DNA from: Bacteroides sp.
Lineage (GTDB): Bacteria > Bacteroidota > Bacteroidia > Bacteroidales > Bacteroidaceae
Direction: 5' to 3'
Assembly: GCA_030151845.1 (NCBI GenBank)
Contig: JASLCM010000226.1
Span: 1 to 14,610, forward strand
DNA length: 14,610 nt
The notes beneath the pieces are model-generated. The model saw only the letters and a list, made by a program, of their open reading frames with translations. It was not told the DNA's origin and ran no database searches. Made by a program: the position numbers and the translations under genes. Numbering within the stretch: the first letter of the stretch is position 1; every line of letters starts with the position of its first letter. Below are positions 6,345 through 13,823 of this stretch, one piece after another.

Positions 6345-9197
6345 CTATTCTGTAAAAGTTTCATTTTGAGTAGGATATAGGTTTCTATCTCCCAATGTAT
6401 TATCTACCCGTGCAACGTTTACCCAGAACTTATTCTCTCGAACGCTTTGTATGGGGTAACATGCTTTCTCTCTGCTGTATTTATGATTCCAATCGTTGGA
6501 AACAACCTCATATTCAGGGTGGGGAGAATTTACTAACACATTATCTTCTAGTGGATAGATCCCATTTCTAACCTCTTGAATCTCGTTCCAAATGTTTTGC
6601 ATAACTGCTACGAAATTGTCAAGCTCAGCTAAACTTTCACTCTCGGTAGGTTCTATCATTAAAGTTCCGTGAACAGGGAAGGAGAGTGTAGGTGCATGAT
6701 ATCCGTAATCCATTAATCGCTTTGCAATATCATTCTCGTCGATACCTGCCTCTTCCTTAACTTTACGACACTCTAGGATCATTTCATGCCCCACAAATCC
6801 ATTCTTGCCTCGATAGACAACACCATAGGTGTCTTTTAAACAAGCAGCAAGATAGTTAGCATTGAGAATAGCGATTTGTGTAGCTCGAGTAAGTCCAGCT
6901 GTACCCATCATGCGAATATAACCGTAGGTTACTGGCATAGCCCCAACGCTTCCAAAGGGAGCAGAGGAGACCTGATTGGTATCATCTCCAAAGTAGTCGT
7001 GTCCGGGAAGGAAGGGGATGAGATGCTTTGCAACACAAATAGGACCAACACCCGGACCACCACCACCGTGTGGAATGGCAAAGGTTTTGTGTAGGTTTAG
7101 GTGGCAAACATCTGCTCCAATAAATCCTGGACTTGTTAAGCCTACTTGTGCGTTCATATTGGCACCGTCCATGTAGACTTGAGCTCCAGCTTGATGAATT
7201 AAATCACACATTTCAACAATGTCTTCTTCAAAAATTCCATGCGTGGAGGGGTAAGTAATCATTAAAGCAGCAAGATCTGCTTGGTGTTTCTCTACTTTTT
7301 GTTTGAAATCCTCCATATCCACATTACCATGCTCATCGGAGGCTACAGTAACTGTGTCGAAACCAGCTTGGATAGCCGATGCAGGGTTGGTACCGTGAGC
7401 CGATGCAGGAATAAGAACCTTACTTCTATGTCCCTCTCCAATGCTCTCTAAGTATGCCCGGATAACTCGCAAACCAGTGTACTCTCCAGCAGCTCCAGAG
7501 TTGGGCTGCAGACTAATTCCATCGAATCCAGTGATTGTTGTTAGTGCTTTACTTAGATTTTCTATCATTTCTAAGGTTCCTTTTGCCTGATTTTTAGGGG
7601 CTAATGGATGAATTCCCATAAATTCGGGGAGAGTCATAGCCATAACCTCAGAGGCGGCATTAAGCTTCATGGTACAGGATCCTAGCGATATCATGGATTG
7701 TGCAAGAGAAATATCTTTTCGATCTAATCGTTTGATGTATCTCATCATTTCAGTTTCTGTGTGGTATTTTTTAAATACCTCATGGGTTAAGAAACTGGTT
7801 GTTCTTTTAAATGGAGCAGGTAAATCTACCTTCTGCTCTATTTGAGTGAGGAGGTTGGCTGTTTTTCTAACAGCTTTAGCAAAGAGTGTGATTAACTCAT
7901 TTAGTGCTTGCAGGTTTGTAGTTTCATCGATACTTACTCCAACATCTCCATTGGAAAAATAGCGAAGGTTAATTTTATGCTCCAAGGCAATGCCCTCTAC
8001 TGTCTCCTGCTTTAACTCTTCAGGAAGCTCAATGCGTAGTGTATCGAAAAAGAGTCTATTTTTCTGTTTATAGCCTAACGCTAAAAGCTCTTCATTGAGT
8101 GCTACTGCTGCAGAGTGAATTTGGGTTGCAATTTTAGTTAACCCCTCAGCTCCGTGGTAAACGGCATAAAAACCAGACATAGTAGCCAATAAGGCTTGAG
8201 CTGTACAAATGTTAGAGGTGGCTCTTTCACGTTTAATGTGCTGCTCTCTTGTTTGGAGTGCCATTCTGTAGCATAACTTGCCGTATTTATCTTTAGACCA
8301 TCCAATGATTCGGCCTGGAACACTTCGGGTATATTCCGAGCGTGTAGCAAAGTAACCAGCCGATGGTCCGCCATAGAACATGGGGATTCCTAATCTTTGT
8401 GAGCTACCCAAAACAATATCGGCTCCCCATTCACCAGGAGGTGTTAATAGTACGAGACTAAGAATATCTGCAGCAACAGCAACTTTACACTCTTTTTCGT
8501 GTGCTCTGTTTGTTAGCTCTTCATAGTTTTGTACGCTCCCATCGGAATTAGGGTATTGCACTAAGCAACCAAAAACATCGGGAGAAAACTCAAAATCGGT
8601 ATATTTTCCTACCCTAAGTTCAATTCCTTGAGGAACTGCTCGTGTTTTCATTACAGCTAGGGTGTGAGGGAATATGTTCTCATCGACAAGAACTACATTT
8701 GCTTTTGCCTTTTTTTGTGTTCGCGAACGTAGATTATACATCATCGTAACTGCTTCTGCAGCAGCAGTAGCTTCATCGAGTAACGAACTATTTGCAAGCG
8801 GCAAACCAGTGAGGTCACTAATTGCTGTTTGAAAGTTCATAAGAGCCTCTAAGCGTCCTTGAGAAACTTCAGCTTGATAGGGGGTATAAGAGGTATACCA
8901 TACTGGATTTTCAAAAACATTTCTAACGATAACAGCAGGTGTTTTTGTTCCATACCAGCCCATACCGATGTAGGTTTTGTATAGTTTGTTCTTTCTTGAC
9001 AATTCTCGAATATGGGTAGCATACTCATATTCACTCATGGGAGGTTCCAAGTCTAATGGCTTAGGTAGATGTATGTTTTTAGGAATCGTTTGATCGATTA
9101 GTTCATCCAATGACGATACACCTATCTTTTTAAGCATGATCTGCTCTTCGGCAGGTGTTATACCGATGTGTCTATCTGTTAAGAAATCGTTTTCCAT
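6345..9197 (-). CDS. gcvP: Glycine dehydrogenase (decarboxylating), P-protein of the glycine cleavage system
   Basis: A 950-residue, single-chain P-protein. It is the PLP enzyme that decarboxylates glycine and passes the aminomethyl group to the lipoyl arm of GcvH, feeding one-carbon units to folate through GcvT. Its length matches the fused homodimeric form rather than the split GcvPA/GcvPB form. The N-terminal FLTDRHIGIT segment is typical. The PLP lysine is K704 in the motif NLHKTFAIPHGGGGPG, followed by PFGS and PVTYGYIRMMG. No catalytic residue looks altered. It is the last gene of a four-gene minus-strand unit, 33 bp after the metallo-hydrolase gene, and ends at a strong palindromic terminator. 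gcvH, gcvT and lpd are not in the window. I see no glycine riboswitch in front of it, consistent with its place inside an operon. Confidence 0.97.
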   Translation of the reverse strand: MENDFLTDRHIGITPAEEQIMLKKIGVSSLDELIDQTIPKNIHLPKPLDLEPPMSEYEYATHIRELSRKNKLYKTYIGMGWYGTKTPAVIVRNVFENPVWYTSYTPYQAEVSQGRLEALMNFQTAISDLTGLPLANSSLLDEATAAAEAVTMMYNLRSRTQKKAKANVVLVDENIFPHTLAVMKTRAVPQGIELRVGKYTDFEFSPDVFGCLVQYPNSDGSVQNYEELTNRAHEKECKVAVAADILSLVLLTPPGEWGADIVLGSSQRLGIPMFYGGPSAGYFATRSEYTRSVPGRIIGWSKDKYGKLCYRMALQTREQHIKRERATSNICTAQALLATMSGFYAVYHGAEGLTKIATQIHSAAVALNEELLALGYKQKNRLFFDTLRIELPEELKQETVEGIALEHKINLRYFSNGDVGVSIDETTNLQALNELITLFAKAVRKTANLLTQIEQKVDLPAPFKRTTSFLTHEVFKKYHTETEMMRYIKRLDRKDISLAQSMISLGSCTMKLNAASEVMAMTLPEFMGIHPLAPKNQAKGTLEMIENLSKALTTITGFDGISLQPNSGAAGEYTGLRVIRAYLESIGEGHRSKVLIPASAHGTNPASAIQAGFDTVTVASDEHGNVDMEDFKQKVEKHQADLAALMITYPSTHGIFEEDIVEMCDLIHQAGAQVYMDGANMNAQVGLTSPGFIGADVCHLNLHKTFAIPHGGGGPGVGPICVAKHLIPFLPGHDYFGDDTNQVSSAPFGSVGAMPVTYGYIRMMGTAGLTRATQIAILNANYLAACLKDTYGVVYRGKNGFVGHEMILECRKVKEEAGIDENDIAKRLMDYGYHAPTLSFPVHGTLMIEPTESESLAELDNFVAVMQNIWNEIQEVRNGIYPLEDNVLVNSPHPEYEVVSNDWNHKYSREKACYPIQSVRENKFWVNVARVDNTLGDRNLYPTQNETFTE

Positions 9198-9230
9198 AAT
9201 TATAAGAGTATAGTGTTAAAGAATTAGATA

Positions 9231-9872
9231 CTAGATTAAAAAAGGATTTGACCTTTTCTCTTTACCGATGGTGGTAGAAGGACCGTGACCCGGATAAACA
9301 AGAGTCTCCTCTGGTAAGCAGAGCAGTTTTTCTTTGATGGAGTGAATGAGTTGATCAAAGTCTCCACCTTCTAAATCGGCTCTGCCCACACTGCCTTGAA
9401 AAAGGACATCACCACAGAAGACAATTTTCTCTTTGGGTTCATAAAATACTACTCCGCCAGGTGAATGGCCTGGAATATGAATTACAGAGAGGTTATACTT
9501 CCCAAAAGAGATTACATCTCCCTCCTTTAAATAACCACCTAGAGGAACAGGATCTTCGTCGAGTTGAAAGCCAAACATAAGGGCTTGGTCTTTTATCTTT
9601 CCTAGTAAGAACTCATCTTCGGAGTGGGCCAATGCTTTGAGGTTATACTTGTTCAGCATATAAGGGTTGCCAAAGGCATGATCCAAATGTAGATGGGTAT
9701 TTAATAGGTATTTTAAGTTGAGTTGATTGTCTGCTATAAATCGGTCTAGATTTGCCTTGTCTTCTTTAAAGAAACAACCTGCATCTATAAGAACAGCCTC
9801 TTTACTCTCCTGATCCCACAGAAGATAACTGTTTACAGAGAACATATTGAATTCAAATCTTTTAATTTGCAT
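9231..9872 (-). CDS. Metallo-beta-lactamase-fold hydrolase (glyoxalase II-like)
   Basis: A 213-residue soluble enzyme of the metallo-beta-lactamase superfamily. The metal ligands are in place: THLHLDH with H60, H62, D64 and H65; H136 in PGHSPGG; D155 in FCGDVLF; and H196 in PGHGPSTT. This set and the short length match the glyoxalase II/YcbL-like thioester hydrolase group that binds two metal ions. The long C-terminal domain of true glutathione-dependent glyoxalase II is absent, so the natural thioester substrate is unknown. The gene lies between rsmG (13 bp upstream) and gcvP (33 bp downstream) and is most likely translated from the same mRNA. Persulfide dioxygenase is another member of this fold, but that assignment is less likely from the motif spacing. 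Confidence 0.88.
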   Translation of the reverse strand: MQIKRFEFNMFSVNSYLLWDQESKEAVLIDAGCFFKEDKANLDRFIADNQLNLKYLLNTHLHLDHAFGNPYMLNKYNLKALAHSEDEFLLGKIKDQALMFGFQLDEDPVPLGGYLKEGDVISFGKYNLSVIHIPGHSPGGVVFYEPKEKIVFCGDVLFQGSVGRADLEGGDFDQLIHSIKEKLLCLPEETLVYPGHGPSTTIGKEKRSNPFLI

Positions 9873-9885
9873 AGTAAATTGCGTT

Positions 9886-10506
9886 TTAAAGGGGTACGTA
9901 AACTACTTTCTTTGTTTCGAAAAACTCCTCTTCGAAATAGGTGCTTAACTCTTCAACGAGAGCTATGTTTTTAAAGGGTTGAGTCTCTGCCGATAAATCT
10001 CCTCCTTTTAAACAGATAAGCCCATTGGGCATCGCATTTATCTGTTTAGAGTTGATGTTCTTCCTACAGAGTTTAACGAGATCGGGGAGAGGCATTACCG
10101 CTCTACTTACCACAAAATCATAGGTCGTTTTGACATTTTCTGCTCGGTTATGTTCAAAACTAAGGTTCTTAAGCCCGATGGTGGAAGCGATCTCAGAAGC
10201 TACTTTTAATTTCTTACGAATGCTATCTACCAAATGAAAGTGTACTTCGGGAAATAGAATAGCTAAGGGCACTCCTGGAAAACCTCCACCTGTGCCAAGG
10301 TCCATTATGGTGCTTCCCTCTTTAAATTGAATATACTTAGCTATGCCAAGTGAGTGAAGGATGTGATGAGGGTAGAGATTGTCTATATCTTTTCGAGAGA
10401 TAACATTGATTTTGGCGTTCCAATCGGTATATAGATCTCCTAAAGCTTCGAACTGTTTTTTTTGTGTTGTACTTAAATGGGGGAAGTATTTTAAAATAAT
10501 CTCCAT
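9886..10506 (-). CDS. rsmG: 16S rRNA (guanine-527-N7)-methyltransferase RsmG
   Basis: A 206-residue SAM-dependent methyltransferase (old name GidB) that modifies G527 of 16S rRNA in the small ribosomal subunit; its loss is known to give low-level streptomycin resistance. Recognisable parts are WNAKINVISRKD (29-40), HHILHSL (47-53), the SAM-binding loop DLGTGGGFPG (69-78), LVDSIRKKLKVA, and the SRAVMPLPDL segment. The length is normal for the family and all motifs are intact. It is the second gene of the minus-strand unit, 13 bp after the lipoprotein gene and 13 bp before the metallo-hydrolase gene. It is not next to gidA/mnmG, as it is in some bacteria. Confidence 0.96.
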   Translation of the reverse strand: MEIILKYFPHLSTTQKKQFEALGDLYTDWNAKINVISRKDIDNLYPHHILHSLGIAKYIQFKEGSTIMDLGTGGGFPGVPLAILFPEVHFHLVDSIRKKLKVASEIASTIGLKNLSFEHNRAENVKTTYDFVVSRAVMPLPDLVKLCRKNINSKQINAMPNGLICLKGGDLSAETQPFKNIALVEELSTYFEEEFFETKKVVYVPL

Positions 10507-10519
10507 TGATTTATTCTGT

Positions 10520-11368
10520 TTATTTTAATAGGTCTTTAATTATTTCTGAGCTCCCTAAGAGGTGGCTAATTTTTTCGAAAGGTAGCTTTATTCGAATTGC
10601 ACCCATAGAGTATGGAGCTATTTCATAGACATTGTAACAAAAGGTTATTCCCTCTTTGTTGAGTAAGAAGTTTCGAGTAGGTGCAAGATCACCAGTCGAC
10701 CCATAACCCCTCTCTTCTAACTCTTCTCTAGAGTTTACCTCCTCATCGTCCATTAACTGCTCCCAAAGTAGTTTTGTTAGCTCTTCAGTATAGTCTCCTA
10801 CAAATAGGTCTTCAAGAAGAATGGGAGCTCTTTTCTCAAGGTCTATATTTACATATTCATACATATAGATTCCGTGTGCACCACCTGTGTACTCATCGAA
10901 AGAGATGAGGTAGCTTAATAGGTTGTTCTCATAAAATGGGAATTCAACCTTTACATTTCTAGTATAAGAGTACCATGCACCTAGTTCTGTTCCTGGTTCC
11001 TGGTTTGCTTTATCTTCGGCATACATGGATTCAAGGTCTTTTTGATACTCAGTAATGTAATCTTTTACATAGTGTTGAACGGCCTCTTGTGGGGCTAAGT
11101 TCATGTATTTATCTCCCAAGGAGGAGGCAAGAAGAAAAGTTGTTAAGCTATCTGCTAATCCACTCTCTTTCTCGGAGATCGGGTAGTTAAAATCGACTTG
11201 TATATGACATGCTGGATTCTCTTCATTGTTAAAAAGATGAGCCTGTTGATCGACCTGAATTTGCTTAAAAGTGAAATTTCCTTTGTTGCCAACTGGTTTA
11301 GTACATGAACTAACGGTGAACATTAAAAGTAGAACTAAAAATCCTACGAATGTAAATTTCTTATTCAT
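10520..11368 (-). CDS. DUF3298/RsiV-like lipoprotein
   Basis: A 282-residue exported lipoprotein. The N-terminus has two Lys, a hydrophobic core and a lipobox VSSC with the lipid-bearing Cys at 22. With uncharged Thr and Lys after the Cys it could be sorted to the outer membrane, but this cannot be decided by eye. The middle contains YTGGAHG (160-166), followed by VNIDLEKRAPILLEDLF. This fits the DUF4163-DUF3298 architecture also found in the sensor part of the anti-sigma factor RsiV and in PdaC deacetylases. There is no catalytic deacetylase domain and no anti-sigma helix, so only a sensing or binding role can be suggested. It is the first gene of the unit with rsmG, the metallo-hydrolase and gcvP, with a perfect -7 box 43-50 bp upstream of its start. 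Confidence 0.85.
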   Translation of the reverse strand: MNKKFTFVGFLVLLLMFTVSSCTKPVGNKGNFTFKQIQVDQQAHLFNNEENPACHIQVDFNYPISEKESGLADSLTTFLLASSLGDKYMNLAPQEAVQHYVKDYITEYQKDLESMYAEDKANQEPGTELGAWYSYTRNVKVEFPFYENNLLSYLISFDEYTGGAHGIYMYEYVNIDLEKRAPILLEDLFVGDYTEELTKLLWEQLMDDEEVNSREELEERGYGSTGDLAPTRNFLLNKEGITFCYNVYEIAPYSMGAIRIKLPFEKISHLLGSSEIIKDLLK

Positions 11369-11410
11369 AATTGATGTTTTTTAGGTTTAAAAAGAGAGAA
11401 ACCCTTGATA

Positions 11411-11418
11411 CAAATATA
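11411..11418 (-). promoter_or_regulatory. -7 promoter box for the lipoprotein-rsmG-gcvP operon
   Basis: The minus strand reads TATATTTG, a perfect match to TAnnTTTG, ending 42 bases before the lipoprotein start codon. Transcription would start near 11405 and leave a leader of roughly 35-40 nt. No TTTG is found at the ideal -33 distance. Confidence 0.55.
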
Positions 11419-11463
11419 AAACTAATCTATTGAAAGACCTATCTTAAAATCAGATTAAAACGG

Positions 11464-11484
11464 AGGAAAATAGGTTTTCCTATT
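11464..11484. promoter_or_regulatory. Nested inverted repeats, possible operator
   Basis: Two overlapping perfect inverted repeats: AGGAAAA-TAGG-TTTTCCT (11464-11481, 7-bp arms) and AATAGG-TTTT-CCTATT (11469-11484, 6-bp arms). They lie between the divergent lipoprotein and ATPase genes, about 123 bp before the ATPase start codon. They could be a regulator-binding site or two mutually exclusive hairpins; this rests on position and symmetry alone. Confidence 0.35.
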
Positions 11485-11606
11485 AAAAACCGCAAAAGCT
11501 TATGGATAGGCTGTTTAAGACTTGTTTTTATCGAACAAAACCAATATATTATACGTTGAGATAAAATACCTCTGTAAAAAACGTTTAGTTATTTAAAAAA
11601 TATAGA

Positions 11607-13823
11607 ATGAGCAAGATAACCAAGAAGACATTTTCAGTACTAGATATGCACTCTGCTGCATGTGCTAACAATGTAGAAAAAGCTGTTGCTGCTTTACCTG
11701 GAGTAAAGGCCGCATCTGTGAATTTGGCTACCAATATATTGTTAGTGGGATATGACTCGGACAAGCAGAGCCCTCAAAGCATTAAGCGTGCAGTTATAGC
11801 TGCTGGATGTGATTTACTATTGGTTAATCAGCAAAATATAGATGAAGAGGAGACTTTACAACGTGAAAAGTATAAAAAGCAAAAGAGGCGGTTTATAGAG
11901 GTGGGAAGTTTAACCTTAGTTGTGGTAACTATCACAACTTTTTTTGAAAACTTTAGTTATGCCAATGAGGTGATGTTAATTCTCACACTGTTTTCTCTTT
12001 TTCGCTACGGAAAACCTTTTTATTTAAGTGCTTGGAAACAACTTAAGTTAAGAAGAAGTAACATGGACTCTTTGGTCGCTTTAACTACTGGAGTGGCCTT
12101 TGTTTTCAGTTCGTTTAATACACTGTTTCCTGAATTCTGGTTTGAAAGAAGTCTATATCCGCATGTGTATTATGCAGCGACAATGGTGATTATTGCCTTT
12201 GTCTTAGCGGGGAAACTAATGGAGGAACGCGCAAAAGGAAGTACAACATCGGCAATAAAAAAGCTGATGGGGATGCAGCCAATTACTGCTCGGATCTTAT
12301 CGGAAGGGGAGGAAAAGGACGTTCTTATTGAAGAGCTTCGTGCTGGAGATCGTGTAATTGTAAAGCCAGGTGAGCGGATCCCTGTAGATGGTACAATTGT
12401 TACGGGAGAGTCAAATGTCGACGAAAGCATGATCTCTGGTGAGCCTATTCCTGTCTCTAAGGGACCTGAGGATAATGTTTTAGCTGGAACAATGAATCAA
12501 AGAGGCACCTTTGTTCTTGAGGCCCAAAAAGTGGGAGCCGAAACGGTTTTAGCACGGATCATAGAGATGGTTCAGGAGGCACAAGGAAGTAAACCTCCGG
12601 TACAGCGTATTGTAGACAAAGTGACCTCTGTATTTGTTCCTATTGTTTTGATTCTTTCTGTTCTCACTTTTGCTGGGTGGGTTACCTTAGGAGGTACCTC
12701 TTATGTCTCTCACGGATTACTTTCTGCTGTCTCTGTACTTGTAATGGCTTGTCCTTGCGCACTTGGACTGGCTACACCAACAGCATTAATGGTTGGAATA
12801 GGAAAGGGGGCAAGGCATCATATTTTAATTAAAGATGCGCTTGCTTTAGAACAGGCTAGAAGGGTAGATGTTATAGTTTTTGATAAGACGGGAACGATAA
12901 CCGATGGACATCCAACGGTGACTGGATGGCTATGGGAGGTTCCTCAGCAAGATATTTACAAGCAACTCTTGTTGGCTGCAGAGAAAAAATCGGATCATCC
13001 GCTAGCAGAATCTATCGTTGAGGCTTTAGAGGCAAAACATGAGATTGCCCCCATCGAACTAGAAAACTTTGTTTCAAAGCTAGGAAAAGGGGTGGAGTTC
13101 TCTTACGAAGGAGAAAAGTACTGGGTAGGAAGTAGGCGGTTAATGGAAGAGAATGGGGCCTCTATCTCTACTATATTACGTCCGATGATGGAGAGGTATG
13201 AAACCAAAGGAAATGGGATTGTACACTTTGGAAGAGGAGAAAAACTCTTGGCGATAATAGCAGTTGCAGACCGGATAAAGCCTACTTCTAAAGAAGCTAT
13301 TAAGGAGTTGAAAAGGCAGGGGTATCAAATTTGTATGCTTACCGGAGATGGGGAGCGTACGGCTTCTGCTGTAGCTAATAAACTAGGAATCTCGGAATAT
13401 GTATCGGAGGCTCTTCCTGGCATGAAGGAGGAGTACATAAGAAACTTACAGAAGGAGGGAAGAGTAGTGGCGATGGTGGGTGATGGTATCAATGACTCAC
13501 AGGCTCTTGCTAGTGCTGATGTGAGTGTTGCTATGGGAAAGGGGACCGATGTGGCGATGGATGTAGCTATGATTACTTTAATAACATCGGACCTACTTTT
13601 ATTGCCTAAGGCTTTTAAGTTATCAAAGAAGACGGTTGCTCTTATTCGGCAGAACTTGTTTTGGGCTTTTATCTTTAACTTAATTGGAATTCCTGTAGCT
13701 GCAGGTCTTTTCTATCCAATTTTTGGTTGGTTGTTAAACCCAATGATGGTGAGCTTGGCAATGATTCTTTCATCGGCCTCGGTATTATTAAACTCTTTAT
13801 CATTGATTCAGCGGAGACTGTAA
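11607..13823 (+). CDS. copA: Copper-type P1B ATPase (heavy-metal exporter), CopA-like
   Basis: A 738-residue inner-membrane P1B ATPase that would pump Cu+ out of the cytoplasm. Order of parts: one N-terminal heavy-metal-associated domain (about 5-72), membrane helices from about 90, an actuator domain with SGEP, the CPC metal motif of TM6 (C382-P-C384) in ACPCALGLATPTA, the phosphorylated D426 in DKTGT, H464-P465 in the nucleotide domain, GDGIND (625-630), and two C-terminal helices with N691 and M719...S723. The CPC and MxxSS motifs place it in the Cu+ (P1B-1) group. Two deviations are visible: the N-terminal site reads MHSAAC, with Ser16 where the first Cys of CxxC is expected and Cys19 kept, and the TM7 motif is FN (F690) instead of YN. 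The catalytic machinery is otherwise intact. The gene overlaps the convergent AraC gene by 24 bp. Confidence 0.92.
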   Translation: MSKITKKTFSVLDMHSAACANNVEKAVAALPGVKAASVNLATNILLVGYDSDKQSPQSIKRAVIAAGCDLLLVNQQNIDEEETLQREKYKKQKRRFIEVGSLTLVVVTITTFFENFSYANEVMLILTLFSLFRYGKPFYLSAWKQLKLRRSNMDSLVALTTGVAFVFSSFNTLFPEFWFERSLYPHVYYAATMVIIAFVLAGKLMEERAKGSTTSAIKKLMGMQPITARILSEGEEKDVLIEELRAGDRVIVKPGERIPVDGTIVTGESNVDESMISGEPIPVSKGPEDNVLAGTMNQRGTFVLEAQKVGAETVLARIIEMVQEAQGSKPPVQRIVDKVTSVFVPIVLILSVLTFAGWVTLGGTSYVSHGLLSAVSVLVMACPCALGLATPTALMVGIGKGARHHILIKDALALEQARRVDVIVFDKTGTITDGHPTVTGWLWEVPQQDIYKQLLLAAEKKSDHPLAESIVEALEAKHEIAPIELENFVSKLGKGVEFSYEGEKYWVGSRRLMEENGASISTILRPMMERYETKGNGIVHFGRGEKLLAIIAVADRIKPTSKEAIKELKRQGYQICMLTGDGERTASAVANKLGISEYVSEALPGMKEEYIRNLQKEGRVVAMVGDGINDSQALASADVSVAMGKGTDVAMDVAMITLITSDLLLLPKAFKLSKKTVALIRQNLFWAFIFNLIGIPVAAGLFYPIFGWLLNPMMVSLAMILSSASVLLNSLSLIQRRL

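Larger units (their letters stand above)
11369..11606. other. Divergent promoter region between the lipoprotein operon and the metal ATPase gene
   Basis: A 238-bp AT-rich region with no open frame. It holds a perfect minus-strand -7 box (11411-11418) and nested inverted repeats (11464-11484). For the ATPase only a one-mismatch box, TACCTCTG at 11567-11574, is visible, about 32 bp before its start codon and without a clear -33 element. Confidence 0.6.
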
